A stretch of DNA of 64,000 nucleotides from [Clostridium] asparagiforme DSM 15981 (GCA_025149125.1 CP102272.1:2480001-2544000), one strand, 5' to 3'; shown: positions 1-8,572, numbered from the stretch's first letter. The notes: generated by a model from the sequence alone, not told the origin. Program-made: numbers and translations.

Positions 1-609
1 ATCACGCCGGAGCTGCGGGAAGCCATTGAGAGCTGCCCGGTGCCGGTGGTGGTCCTGGCTCAGGAATACCCACAGGGAACGGTGGTGGTGGCCGACGACT
101 ACGGCGCCGGCAGGGCTATGGGCGCTTACGTGGGGCGGACCGGCCCGAGGCGGGTGGGCTATCTGGGAGTGGAGGAGTCTGACCTGGCGGTGGGAATCAG
201 CCGCCGGCAGGGAGTTTTGGACGGATTGCGGGAGCAGGGCGATCCGGAGGTAGTCGCGCTTCAGGGGGATTACAGCTATGAGAGCGGACAGCGCATGGCC
301 GAGGCGATCCTGGCGGAAGGTCCGGTGGACGCCATGATCTGCGCAACGGACCGCCTGGCGTTCGGCGCATATCTTGTGCTGGAGCGGCACGGCCTGCGGG
401 TGCCGGAGGACGTGTCGGTGGCCGGGTTCGGAGGCTATGACGAAAGCGCGCTGTTAAAGCCTCCGCTGACCACGCTGAAATTTGACTCCTACGCCATGGG
501 TTATCTGGGAGCAGAGACCGTATTGAAGATGATCCGTGGGGAACCGGTGCCAAAAAAGCAGATTGTGGATTACGCGTTTATTGAGGGTAAAAGTGTGAGG
601 GAGAGGTAG
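1..609 (+). CDS. LacI-family transcriptional regulator, C-terminal part
   Basis: The reading frame is open from the first base, so the N-terminal helix-turn-helix lies outside the window. What is visible is the periplasmic-binding-protein-like sensor half of a LacI/GalR regulator: a segment ending VDAMICATDRLAFGAY, then GLRVPEDVSVAGFGGYDES and PPLTTLKF, which are the typical effector-domain blocks. It lies directly upstream of a sucrose PTS permease and hydrolase, and a perfect 18-bp palindrome sits before that operon, so it is probably the sucrose-operon repressor (ScrR-like). The family is clear; the ligand is inferred from the neighbours only. Confidence 0.88.
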   Translation: MTPELREAIESCPVPVVVLAQEYPQGTVVVADDYGAGRAMGAYVGRTGPRRVGYLGVEESDLAVGISRRQGVLDGLREQGDPEVVALQGDYSYESGQRMAEAILAEGPVDAMICATDRLAFGAYLVLERHGLRVPEDVSVAGFGGYDESALLKPPLTTLKFDSYAMGYLGAETVLKMIRGEPVPKKQIVDYAFIEGKSVRER

Positions 610-705
610 GATTTCGGAGCGGAATGGGGCGCTATCGGGGAACCAACCGGTAGGAAAACGGTCAAACCGTATGCCTGCCGGAGACGAAACAGATGGAAAC
701 GGAAT

Positions 706-755
706 AATCAGCGCTGGTTTTGGATAGAATGCACAAAAAACAGCGCTGATTTTTT
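706..755 (+). terminator. Rho-independent terminator after the LacI-type gene
   Basis: A perfect 11-bp inverted repeat (AATCAGCGCTG at 706-716, CAGCGCTGATT at 741-751) runs straight into a T tract. The 24-nt loop is long but the stem is perfect. It separates the regulator from the scr promoter. Confidence 0.7.
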
Positions 756-764
756 ACACCTAAA

Positions 765-782
765 TATGGCACCGGTGCCATA
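765..782. promoter_or_regulatory. Perfect 18-bp palindromic operator of LacI type
   Basis: TATGGCACCGGTGCCATA is a perfect palindrome with the central CG typical of LacI/GalR operators. It ends seven bases before the -35 box of the scrA promoter. A weaker related site (TGGAACCGATACCG, about 826-839) lies downstream of the -10, so two operators may bracket the promoter. Confidence 0.8.
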
Positions 783-789
783 AACAATA

Positions 790-816
790 TTGACAAAATG
801 TCGCTAAAGTTATAAT
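790..816 (+). promoter_or_regulatory. Sigma-A promoter of the sucrose operon
   Basis: TTGACA at 790-795 and TATAAT at 811-816 (15-bp spacer; the overlapping TAATAT at 813-818 gives 17). It lies between the palindromic operator and scrA, which fits LacI-type repression. Confidence 0.7.
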
Positions 817-868
817 ATTTAAGCATGGAACCGATACCGGAAATGTTCGAAAGGGGAAGGAAAAAATT

Positions 869-2851
869 ATGGATTATGCAAAAATTGCCAGCCAGGTGAT
901 CGAGCTCTCGGGCGGGAAGAGCAATATCCGCTCCGTGGCGCACTGTGCCACACGACTGCGCCTGCAGCTGAGGAACAACGATCTGCGGAATGAGGAGGCC
1001 ATCAGCGATGTGGAGGGGGTCAAGGGCGTGTTTCTGACACAGTCCCAGTTCCAGATCATTTTTGGAGCGGGCCTTGTGAATCTGATCTGCGACGAGGTGC
1101 AAAAGCAGCTGGGAACCGTGCAGGAGAGCAGAGAGGAAGAACCGGAGGAGAAGGGGAACGCGGTGCAGCGGTTTATCAAGATGCTCAGCGATATTTTTGT
1201 CCCCATTATCCCGGCCATTGTGGCGGGCGGTCTGCTGATGGGATTGAACAACCTGCTGACCTCCCCGCTGATCGGCGGGCAGTCCCTGATCGAGCTTTAC
1301 CCGCAGTGGCAGGGGCTGGCCGCGGCCATCAATACCTTTGCCAACGCGCCCTTTACGTTCCTGCCCGTGTTGATTGGCTTCAGCGCCACGAAGAAATTCG
1401 GCGGGAACCCGTTTCTGGGCGCGGCAATGGGGATGATCATGGTCCATCCCGATCTGCTGAACGCTTACCAGATCGGAGTGGCACAGGCGCCGGTCTGGAA
1501 TATTTTCGGGTTTGAGATCGCGGCCATCGGCTACCAGGGAACCGTGCTGCCGGTGTTGGCGGTGGCCTGGATTCTGGCTTCCATTGAGAAGCGGCTGCAC
1601 AAGGTGACGCCTACCTGGCTGGACAATCTGACCACGCCGCTGCTGTCCATTTTGATCACTTCTTTTATGACGTTTATCTTCGTAGGCCCCATCCTGCGAC
1701 AGGCCGGAAATCTGCTGGCGGCAGGGATCACCTGGACCTACAACACGCTGGGGCCGGTGGGCGGCGCGTTGTTCGGTTTCGTCTATGCGCCCATCACTAT
1801 GACCGGCATGCACCACAGCTTTATCGCCATTGAAACCCAGCTTCTGGCCAACAGCGCCCAGACCGGCGGGAGCTTTATCTTCTCCACTGCCAGCATGAAC
1901 AACGTGGCCCAGGGCGCGGCGGTGCTGACCGTACTGCTGATGACGAAGAATGAAAAGATCAAATCCATCTGCTCCGCCTCCGGTATTTCCGCTCTGCTGG
2001 GAATTACGGAGCCCGCCATGTTCGGCGTGACGCTGAAATTAAAGTATCCCTTCTACGCGGCTATGACCGGTTCCGCGGTGGGCAGCGCCTACCTGGCGGG
2101 AACCAGGACCCTGGCCCAGGCCCTGGGAGCGGCCGGACTGCCCGGCTTTATCTCCATGAAGCCGGACCACTATCTGAATTTTGCCATCGGCCTGGCGCTG
2201 TCTATGGCGGTATCCTTTGGGCTGACCATCGTGTTCTGGAAAAAATTCGGGCTGGAGCGGCAGGACGGGAACGGAAATGGGAAACAGCCCGGGAGAAAGA
2301 GCGGCGTGCAAGGCACGGCTGCGCTGGGAACGGTTGAGGGCGAAGGCACTGTAGAGTGTGCGGTTAAGGCAGAGTCGCCGTCGGAACCGGAGCGGGCCTC
2401 GGCGTTGTTCTACTCCCCCATGAGCGGGCGCATTCTGCCGGTATCCCAGTCCGCGGACGAGATGTTCGCCTCCCGGGCTCTGGGCGACGGCATGGCGGTG
2501 GACCCGGCGGACGGACTGGTGTGCGCGCCCTGCGACGGCACCGTGACCATGATTTTTCCCACCGGGCATGCTATGGGAATCGCCTCAGACTCCGGGTTCG
2601 AAGTGTTGATTCACGCCGGAATCGATACGGTCAAGCTGAACGGCGAGGGATTTGAGGTATTTGTGGAGCAGGGGCAGCACGTGAAGAAGGGCGACAGACT
2701 GCTGCGCATGGATCTGGATTTTATCCGAAGTAAGGGATTAAACCCTCAGACCATGATGATTTTCACAGAGGGAGCGGTACTTGAGGTGGAAGTATTCCCC
2801 GCAGCGAACGGAGGAGCGGACCACGAGGCAGTAATTGTCAGACGAAAATAG
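869..2851 (+). CDS. scrA: PTS sucrose-type permease, EIIBCA fusion
   Basis: Imports and phosphorylates a disaccharide, most likely sucrose. The order is EIIB (about residues 1-90, with phosphorylated Cys26 in AHCATRLR), a multi-span EIIC (about 105-460), a Gly/Glu-rich linker, and a C-terminal EIIA (about 505-660, with His582 in VLIHAGIDTVKLNGEG). At 660 aa it is full length for the glucose/sucrose EIIBCA class and carries its own EIIA. A GGGGAAGG ribosome site precedes the ATG. It is followed at once by a GH32 hydrolase, which supports sucrose; trehalose permeases share this architecture but would be expected beside treC. Confidence 0.9.
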   Translation: MDYAKIASQVIELSGGKSNIRSVAHCATRLRLQLRNNDLRNEEAISDVEGVKGVFLTQSQFQIIFGAGLVNLICDEVQKQLGTVQESREEEPEEKGNAVQRFIKMLSDIFVPIIPAIVAGGLLMGLNNLLTSPLIGGQSLIELYPQWQGLAAAINTFANAPFTFLPVLIGFSATKKFGGNPFLGAAMGMIMVHPDLLNAYQIGVAQAPVWNIFGFEIAAIGYQGTVLPVLAVAWILASIEKRLHKVTPTWLDNLTTPLLSILITSFMTFIFVGPILRQAGNLLAAGITWTYNTLGPVGGALFGFVYAPITMTGMHHSFIAIETQLLANSAQTGGSFIFSTASMNNVAQGAAVLTVLLMTKNEKIKSICSASGISALLGITEPAMFGVTLKLKYPFYAAMTGSAVGSAYLAGTRTLAQALGAAGLPGFISMKPDHYLNFAIGLALSMAVSFGLTIVFWKKFGLERQDGNGNGKQPGRKSGVQGTAALGTVEGEGTVECAVKAESPSEPERASALFYSPMSGRILPVSQSADEMFASRALGDGMAVDPADGLVCAPCDGTVTMIFPTGHAMGIASDSGFEVLIHAGIDTVKLNGEGFEVFVEQGQHVKKGDRLLRMDLDFIRSKGLNPQTMMIFTEGAVLEVEVFPAANGGADHEAVIVRRK

Positions 2852-2868
2852 CGGTGGGAGGAATGGTT

Positions 2869-4317
2869 GTGAAGAAATATCAGAAGGTATACCGGGAAAT
2901 GTATGAACAGTGGTACCGGGAGAATCAGGCGTACCGGGAGCAGGTGGCGGCGGATGAGAACCGTCTGGCCTACCACCTGATGCCGGAAACCGGGTGGCTC
3001 AACGACCCCAACGGGCTGTGCCAGGTGAACGGCGTTTACCACATCTATTACCAGTACACGCCCTTTGAACCCACCGGAGAATTGAAGCTGTGGGGGCATT
3101 GCACCACACAGGATTTTGTCCACTACCGGCAGTGCGAACCTGCGGTGTATCCGGACCAGGACTTTGACGCCCACGGCGTGTACTCCGGCTCCGCATTTGT
3201 GGAAAACGGCCTGATCCATTATTTTTACACCGGAAATGTAAAATATTTCGACCGGGATGACTACGACTATATTCTCACCGGCCGCGGCAGCAACACGATC
3301 CATATGACGAGCCGGGATGGTTTCCATTTTTCGGAAAAAGAATTGCTGCTGACGAACGGGGACTATCCGGCGGATATGAGCGGACATGTGCGGGATCCCA
3401 AGGTGATCCGTCGCGCAGACGGGTATTACATGGTGCTGGGCGCCCGGGACACGGCGGGGAAAGGGCTGGTGCTGATATACCGGTCCGGAGATTTGACCGG
3501 CTGGGAGTATCATGGCCGGATCACCACCCGGGAGGCCTTCGGCTATATGTGGGAATGTCCGGACCTGTTCGTCCTGGACGGCAGGCTCTGCCTGATCTGC
3601 TGTCCCCAGGGCGTGCCGCAGAGGGGGGTGGATTTTGCCAATGTGCATCAGTGCACGGCGGTTATGCTGGATTACGATTTCGCGCCGGGCGAGTATGTTC
3701 TGGAGGATATGGCGAAGGTTCGAATGGTGGACCGGGGCTGTGATTTCTACGCGCCTCAGACCTTTGAGGACGAAGAAGGGCGGCGCATCCTGATCGGCTG
3801 GATGGGAATTCCGGACCCGGACTATACCAACCCCACCGTGGAGGCCGGATGGCAGCATGCGCTGACGCTGCCGAGGGAGCTGCACATAGCGGACGGCCGG
3901 TTGGTCCAGACGCCCCTAAAGGAGCTTCAGGCGCTGAGGCGAAACCCGCGGGTGTGGGAAGTGGGGAGCCTGAACCGGGCCGGCGAGCGGGGGCTGGTTT
4001 ACGAGCTGGAAGCGGATTTTGAACACTGCCGGCCCATGACCATGACGCTGCGCAGTGGGGTGACGCTGAGCTGGAAAGAAGGGCTGCTGACCCTGGATTT
4101 AGGACCCTGCGGCAGTGGACGGACCAGCCGCAGCGTGGAGCTCGACCGTCTGGAGCATCTGCAGATTTTCTCCGATACTTCGTCTCTGGAAGTGTTTGTG
4201 AACGGAGGCAGGGAAGTATTCACCACGCGGGTTTACGGCCGTGAGGGAGGTATCTGTCTGGAAGGCTGCGACGCCCGGGTGACGCTGTACGATCTGGAAG
4301 GATTTTGCTTGAGCTGA
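2869..4317 (+). CDS. scrB: Sucrose-6-phosphate hydrolase (GH32)
   Basis: Hydrolyses the sucrose-6-phosphate made by the PTS to glucose-6-phosphate and fructose in the cytoplasm. The GH32 five-blade propeller signatures are visible: the nucleophile block GWLNDPNG, the RDPKV stabiliser and the acid/base block WECPDLF, followed by a beta-sandwich ending in SSLEVFVNGG. GTG 2869 is the likely start because GGGAGG lies 7 nt before it. ATG 2863 and GTG 2854 are in frame but too close to, or upstream of, that site. It is co-transcribed with scrA, only 17 bp downstream. Confidence 0.9.
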   Translation: MKKYQKVYREMYEQWYRENQAYREQVAADENRLAYHLMPETGWLNDPNGLCQVNGVYHIYYQYTPFEPTGELKLWGHCTTQDFVHYRQCEPAVYPDQDFDAHGVYSGSAFVENGLIHYFYTGNVKYFDRDDYDYILTGRGSNTIHMTSRDGFHFSEKELLLTNGDYPADMSGHVRDPKVIRRADGYYMVLGARDTAGKGLVLIYRSGDLTGWEYHGRITTREAFGYMWECPDLFVLDGRLCLICCPQGVPQRGVDFANVHQCTAVMLDYDFAPGEYVLEDMAKVRMVDRGCDFYAPQTFEDEEGRRILIGWMGIPDPDYTNPTVEAGWQHALTLPRELHIADGRLVQTPLKELQALRRNPRVWEVGSLNRAGERGLVYELEADFEHCRPMTMTLRSGVTLSWKEGLLTLDLGPCGSGRTSRSVELDRLEHLQIFSDTSSLEVFVNGGREVFTTRVYGREGGICLEGCDARVTLYDLEGFCLS

Positions 4318-4325
4318 GGCCGGAA

Positions 4326-4363
4326 GCAGGGCGGCGGGCGGGGAAACCGGCGTGCCGCCCTGC
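4326..4363 (+). terminator. Hairpin after scrB, possible terminator
   Basis: GCAGGGCGGC at 4326-4335 pairs perfectly with GCCGCCCTGC at 4354-4363. Only three T follow, so it may be a weak terminator or a 3'-end stabiliser. Confidence 0.5.
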
Positions 4364-4394
4364 CTTTGCGCCCGGCTTCTTAAAAATCCTGTGA

Positions 4395-4423
4395 TTGACA
4401 CCTTTTTGCCCGGATGCTATACT
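4395..4423 (+). promoter_or_regulatory. Sigma-A promoter of the first MarR gene
   Basis: TTGACA at 4395-4400 and TATACT at 4418-4423 with an exact 17-bp spacer. Confidence 0.8.
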
Positions 4424-4474
4424 CAGATTCAGAACAAAACATGACAAAGGGACATGGAGAGAGGTGGATCAGGA

Positions 4475-4903
4475 ATGTTCCAGTTGGAAGATTGTATTGC
4501 CTATATTACGAGCAGAGGGGCCAAGACCCTGGCGGAGCGCCTGGAGGACCGGTTTACCGGCAGCGGGGTCAGCCGGGTGCAGTGGATCGCCATGTATTAT
4601 GTGGACCGGTGCCCGTCCATTACCCAGAAGCAGCTGGCGGAGCGGATGAACTCCAAGGAATCCACGGTGGTGCGCCTTCTGGACCGGATGGAGAAGGAGA
4701 ACATGGTGCGCAGGGTCTGCTGCCAGGACGACCGGCGGGTCCGGTATCTGGAGATGACGCCGGAGGGCAGGAAGCTCTACGAAAAGCTGTCCCAGCGGGC
4801 GGAACAGTTCAAGGACGACGCCATCCGGGGGATCGGTGAGGAGAAGCTGGAGGTATTCAAAGAAGTTCTGAATCAGATGCTTGCCAACACGGAAGAGGGT
4901 TGA
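4475..4903 (+). CDS. MarR-family transcriptional regulator
   Basis: A small winged-helix repressor of 142 aa. The DNA-recognition region is TQKQLAERMNSKESTVVRLLDRMEKENMVRR, followed by a wing containing DDRRVRYLEMTPEGRKL, typical of MarR. ATG 4475 is chosen because AGGTGG precedes it by about 7 nt; the in-frame ATG at 4454 has no such site. Its stop codon overlaps the -35 box of the next promoter, and a palindrome lies downstream of that promoter, so it probably controls the AhpD-like gene. Several regulators of this family (OhrR, for example) sense peroxides through a cysteine, and this protein has cysteines (IAMYYVDRCPS; VCCQDDRR). The inducer is unknown. Confidence 0.85.
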   Translation: MFQLEDCIAYITSRGAKTLAERLEDRFTGSGVSRVQWIAMYYVDRCPSITQKQLAERMNSKESTVVRLLDRMEKENMVRRVCCQDDRRVRYLEMTPEGRKLYEKLSQRAEQFKDDAIRGIGEEKLEVFKEVLNQMLANTEEG

Positions 4904-4960
4904 CAGACCGCGTTTTCCGTGTTATATTATTATCATAATACTTGCATTGCTAATTATTAG
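4900..4960 (+). promoter_or_regulatory. Promoter of the AhpD-like gene with downstream palindrome
   Basis: TTGACA at 4900-4905 and TATATT at 4923-4928 with a 17-bp spacer. Downstream lies CTAATTATTAG (4950-4960), an 11-bp palindrome of the size and position expected for a MarR-type operator. That the upstream MarR binds here is inference. Confidence 0.65.
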
Positions 4961-5001
4961 TGTTACAAGAAAAAGCAAAATTCGATTTGGAGGGCTAAAA
5001 C

Positions 5002-5352
5002 ATGAAAGATGTAAGAACAATGCTGAATGATTTTGTCGGCGGTCTGGGGAAACTGGGCGAAACCAATGAGGCGCATGTCCAGGCGTTTATGAATCTGCTG
5101 GGGACCAACTACGCGGAGGGCGCTCTCTCGGTTAAGACAAAAGAGCTGATCAGCGTGGCCATCGGCGCGTACAACCGCTGCGAGTATTGCATCGTTTACC
5201 ATGTGTACAAAGCGTACGAGGCCGGCGCTACCAGGGAAGAGATCATCGAGGCTGCCATGATCGCGGTTGCATTCGGCGGCGGACCCAGCATGGCGTATTC
5301 CGTTACCACTCTGATGGATGCGGTAAATGAATTTGAGCACGATTTTGATTGA
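5002..5352 (+). CDS. AhpD-like carboxymuconolactone-decarboxylase family protein
   Basis: A 116-aa protein of the CMD/AhpD fold. The catalytic array matches the AhpD pattern exactly in spacing: a Glu in TKELISVAIG, then CEYC 12 residues later, then His four residues after the second Cys. In mycobacterial AhpD these residues give alkylhydroperoxidase activity and accept electrons from lipoylated E2 via dihydrolipoyl dehydrogenase. Here the next genes encode a lipoyl-domain dehydrogenase and a lipoate ligase, so a thiol-peroxidase or adaptor role fits better than decarboxylation of carboxymuconolactone. The substrate is not shown by the sequence. Confidence 0.8.
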   Translation: MKDVRTMLNDFVGGLGKLGETNEAHVQAFMNLLGTNYAEGALSVKTKELISVAIGAYNRCEYCIVYHVYKAYEAGATREEIIEAAMIAVAFGGGPSMAYSVTTLMDAVNEFEHDFD

Positions 5353-5377
5353 ATGTAAGCGGGGAATTTGAGGGCAG

Positions 5378-5418
5378 AGGACGGCTGTGCGGGAGGGACT
5401 TTCGCGGCCGTCCTTTTT
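5378..5418 (+). terminator. Terminator after the AhpD-like gene
   Basis: AGGACGGC at 5378-5385 pairs with GCCGTCCT at 5407-5414, with a GCG/CGC inner pair, ending in TTTTT. A fraction of transcripts may read through into the dehydrogenase gene, as no strong promoter is evident between them. Confidence 0.65.
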
Positions 5419-5506
5419 CCCTGTCACGGGGAACAAAACGGCGCCGGTATTATACCAGTTCAGATATCCGGCATTGTACGCAAACACAATATTTGGAGGG
5501 AAGAAG

Positions 5507-7252
5507 ATGGATTTACAATTTAAGGCCGCAGACGGCAGTAAGCGCTATAAGATTACGAAAATTTACGTGCCGGAGGGCGGAAGCTTTCAGGCCGGAGCTC
5601 CTCTTTTGAAAGCGGAGAGCGGGAAAATGAACACGGTGGTCAAGGCGGAACAGGCAGGAACGCTGAAAAAGCTTCTGGTGAAGGAAGGACAGGAGATCGG
5701 CAGCGGGGAGATCTTCGCCCAGGCGGAGTACGCGGCCGGGACTTCCGCGGCGGGCGGACAGCGTGGTACGGTCGGGAGTTCTTCGGCCGCCAGCCAGCGT
5801 GACGCGGCAAAGGCCACCCCGAACCCCGCCCTCTCCCTGTTCGGCAAAAAAGAGGAACTGTCCTGCGAGATCGCCGTGGTGGGAGCGGGCCCGGGCGGTT
5901 ACGAGGCGGCTATCTACGCGGCCAAGCAGGGCAAGGACGTGATTCTCATCGAGAAAAGCAAGGTAGGGGGAACCTGTCTGAACGTGGGCTGCATTCCCAC
6001 CAAGGCCATTGTCAACAGCGCGGAAAAGTATCACATGCTTTGCGGCCTGGAGGACATCGGCGTGAGCTGCGGTCAGGCCTCCTTTGACATGCACCGGGTG
6101 ATCGGCCACAAAAACCAGGTGGTGGAACAGCTGCGGGGCGGAATTGAGTCGCTGCTGGAGGCGAACGGCGTGCGCCTGGTCCGGGGGACGGCGGCATTTC
6201 AGGGGCCCAAGGAACTGTTGGTGTCCCAGGGATTAAACCGCACCACGGTCAAGGCCGGTCATGTGATCATTGCCGCCGGATCGCGGATCGCAGACCTTCC
6301 CATCCCGGGGATCCACGGCTCCAATGTGCTCAATTCCACCACGGCGCTGGATCTGGAGGAGGATTTCGACTCCATCGCGATTGTGGGAGGCGGCGTGATC
6401 GGTATGGAGTTTGCCGGAATTTACGCGTCTCTGGGCAAGCGGGTTTATGTGCTGGAGTATGAGAAGCAGATTCTGCCAACCACGGACCCGGATCTGGTGG
6501 AGGTGCTGACGGAGGATCTGAAGGGCCAGGTGGACATCCGTACCGGAGTCCGGGTGCAGGAGATCCACGAGAGCGAGAATGGGCAGTGCATCGTGGCGTT
6601 TGAGTCCGGCGGCCGTACGAAATATCTGGTTGCAGACAAGGTGCTGGTGGCGGTTGGGCGTTCTGCCAACCTGGACGGCCTGAAGCTGGAGAAGGCCGGG
6701 GTGGAGCTGACGGAAAACAAACGCTCCATCGCGGTGGGCGGTTCCATGGAGACAAATGTTCCCGGTATTTACGCCATCGGAGACGTCACCGGGAAAATCC
6801 AGCTGGCCCACGCGGCTTCCCACCAGGGGCTGGTTGCGGTGGACTGCATTTTGGGAAAAGACAGGTCCATGGAGTATGATTTCATCCCCTCGGTGATCTT
6901 CTCCAGAGTGGAGATTGCCACGGTGGGGCGGACGGAGCGGGAGTTAAAACAGGCGGGCATCGCATACAGAGTGAGCCGCTTCCCCTTCGCAGCCAACGGC
7001 AAAGCCCTGACCATGGATGAGGGCAGAGGATTTGTCAAGCTGATCGCCCGGGAGGAGGACGGAAAGTTGGTGGGAGCCGCCGTGGCCGGGCCGGATGCCA
7101 GCAATCTGATCTCCGTTCTGACGCTGGCGCTCACAAACGGCCTGTCCCCGGAGGCGATTATTTCCACCGTATTCCCCCATCCCACGCTGGGCGAGGTGAT
7201 CCACGAGGCGGCGCTGGGGCTTACGGTGGGAGCCATCCATTACCATGAATAG
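5507..7252 (+). CDS. lpdA: Dihydrolipoyl dehydrogenase with fused N-terminal lipoyl domain
   Basis: Oxidises dihydrolipoamide with FAD and NAD+ (or runs in reverse to supply dithiol electrons). Residues 1-73 are a biotinyl/lipoyl domain with the modified lysine at K40 in ESGKMNT. An Ala/Ser/Gly linker follows, then a full E3: GAGPGG FAD loop (about 126-131), redox pair C157/C162 in GGTCLNVGC, a second Rossmann GGGVIGMEF, and the C-terminal HPTLGEVIHEA with the active-site His and Glu. ATG 5507 has GGAGGG in front; the frame is open further upstream without a ribosome site. No E1 or E2 gene is nearby, so the lipoyl arm may serve its own E3 and the AhpD-like neighbour. Confidence 0.92.
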   Translation: MDLQFKAADGSKRYKITKIYVPEGGSFQAGAPLLKAESGKMNTVVKAEQAGTLKKLLVKEGQEIGSGEIFAQAEYAAGTSAAGGQRGTVGSSSAASQRDAAKATPNPALSLFGKKEELSCEIAVVGAGPGGYEAAIYAAKQGKDVILIEKSKVGGTCLNVGCIPTKAIVNSAEKYHMLCGLEDIGVSCGQASFDMHRVIGHKNQVVEQLRGGIESLLEANGVRLVRGTAAFQGPKELLVSQGLNRTTVKAGHVIIAAGSRIADLPIPGIHGSNVLNSTTALDLEEDFDSIAIVGGGVIGMEFAGIYASLGKRVYVLEYEKQILPTTDPDLVEVLTEDLKGQVDIRTGVRVQEIHESENGQCIVAFESGGRTKYLVADKVLVAVGRSANLDGLKLEKAGVELTENKRSIAVGGSMETNVPGIYAIGDVTGKIQLAHAASHQGLVAVDCILGKDRSMEYDFIPSVIFSRVEIATVGRTERELKQAGIAYRVSRFPFAANGKALTMDEGRGFVKLIAREEDGKLVGAAVAGPDASNLISVLTLALTNGLSPEAIISTVFPHPTLGEVIHEAALGLTVGAIHYHE

Positions 7253-8213
7253 GCTGGTGATCTCCGGCACCGGCCAGGTGTACAAAAACCTGGCGCTGGA
7301 GGAGGCGCTGCTGCGGGAGCTGGAGGAAGGGCAGTGCGGTCTCTATCTGTGGGTGAACGATCCCTCGGTGATCCTGGGAAATAACCAGTGCGCTTACCTG
7401 GAGTGCAACCCCGGAATCTGCCGTAGCCGCGGGATTGCGGTAGCCAGACGGCGTTCGGGAGGCGGAGCGGTCTACCATGACCGGGGAAATCTGAATTTTA
7501 CCTTCTTTTACTGGCCGGGACGGGCGGGGGAGGAAGAATTCCGGGAGCTGGCCCGCAGCGCCATAGAAGAGCTGGCGGGGCGGCCTGTGATATCCTCGGG
7601 CAACGATTTCCTCATTGAGGGGAAAAAGATCAGCGGTATGGCCGGTTACGAGGAGGACGGCAGAAGGCTTTTGCACGGCACGGTTCTGGTGGATGCGGAC
7701 ATGGAGGCCATGAGTCAGGCCCTCACCGTAAGCGCCGGGAAGCTGCGCTCCAACGGGGTGGACTCGGTGAGAAAACGGGTGGTCAACCTGAACGAATTTG
7801 TTCCCGGAATATCGGTGAACCAGGTCCTGGAAAAACTGGCAGAGCGATTTTCCGGCGCCTTGGGGCCGGTGGAAACCATAGAATTTGGGGAGGCGGACAT
7901 GACGGGGGATTCCTCTGCTTACGCTGCCGCGGACTGGATTTACGGCGAGAGCCCGGACTGTGAGATGGAGATGGAAGCCGCCTCGGGAGCGGGGATTTAC
8001 CAGCTGGTATTCCGTGTGGAGGGGGAGCGCATAAGCGAGGCCAGGCTGTACTCCGACGCGGAGGCCCGCGAGGACCACAGCAATTTTGAGCGGGAACTGG
8101 CCGGAGCGGTTTACGAGGAGACACAGTTGAAAGAACGGCTGGAGCGGTATGTGAATACGCTTGCCGCAGAGGGATCGGAACCTGGAAATCCACAGGGCGG
8201 CCGCAGCGCTTGA
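7245..8213 (+). CDS. lplA: Lipoate-protein ligase A
   Basis: Activates lipoate with ATP and transfers it to the lysine of lipoyl domains. The family signatures ARRRSGGGAVYHDRGNLNF and NDFLIEGKKISG (with the catalytic Lys) are present, with a C-terminal accessory domain, giving 322 aa in the usual range. It overlaps the end of the lipoyl-domain dehydrogenase by 8 bp, implying translational coupling; K40 of that protein is the obvious target. Confidence 0.9.
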   Translation: MNRLVISGTGQVYKNLALEEALLRELEEGQCGLYLWVNDPSVILGNNQCAYLECNPGICRSRGIAVARRRSGGGAVYHDRGNLNFTFFYWPGRAGEEEFRELARSAIEELAGRPVISSGNDFLIEGKKISGMAGYEEDGRRLLHGTVLVDADMEAMSQALTVSAGKLRSNGVDSVRKRVVNLNEFVPGISVNQVLEKLAERFSGALGPVETIEFGEADMTGDSSAYAAADWIYGESPDCEMEMEAASGAGIYQLVFRVEGERISEARLYSDAEAREDHSNFERELAGAVYEETQLKERLERYVNTLAAEGSEPGNPQGGRSA

Positions 8214-8282
8214 GCATGACGGAACGGCCGGCGGATCACGCAAAACGGTCTGTCACGACCATAAAACCATAGAAAATGGAAC

Positions 8283-8306
8283 TGGCATCGGAGAAATCCG
8301 GTGCCA
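8283..8306 (+). terminator. Hairpin after lplA
   Basis: TGGCATCGG (8283-8291) pairs with CCGGTGCCA (8298-8306) with one G-T wobble and a 6-nt loop, followed by TTTGTG. Probably a weak terminator. Confidence 0.5.
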
Positions 8307-8333
8307 TTTGTGTTGGAGGAAATGGGCCATAGG

Positions 8334-8490
8334 CGGTTACTGTTCACAGGCAATATCCCGCGAGGCGTTTTTTGTGAGTGGAGCGCAGCGGAAGTCACAG
8401 AAAACCCGAGGATAGCGGCGCGAAACGGCGTTTTTTGCCGTTTCTGTGCATCGCGAAGCGTGTTACTGGGAACGGAGTGTACAGTAACCG
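8334..8490. repeat. Intergenic palindromic element with inner hairpins
   Basis: The 8214-8606 gap holds no gene. It carries an outer stem CGGTTACTGTTCAC (8334-8347) / GTGTACAGTAACCG (8477-8490) with one mismatch. Inside are a TTTTTTGTGA / TCACAGAAAA hairpin (about 8368-8404) and GAAACGGC / GCCGTTTC (8422-8444) with a 7-nt loop. The symmetry and the recurring GGAGCGCAGCGGAA-like blocks suggest a repetitive intergenic element or structured RNA rather than a simple terminator. Confidence 0.55.
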
Positions 8491-8525
8491 TCGGCGCAGC
8501 CTTCAAGCGGCTGTTTGCCTGGCCC

Positions 8526-8572
8526 TTGACATAAGTACGAAATCGGACTATAATAACGAGTACGAAATCGGA
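8526..8572 (+). promoter_or_regulatory. Promoter with tandem operator repeats before MarR-ABC operon
   Basis: TTGACA at 8526-8531 and TATAAT at 8549-8554 with a 17-bp spacer. AGTACGAAATCGGA occurs twice, at 8534-8547 (inside the spacer) and 8559-8572 (just after the -10). The two identical 14-mers start 25 bp apart and bracket the -10 box, a layout that fits autorepression by the MarR protein encoded next. Confidence 0.8.
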
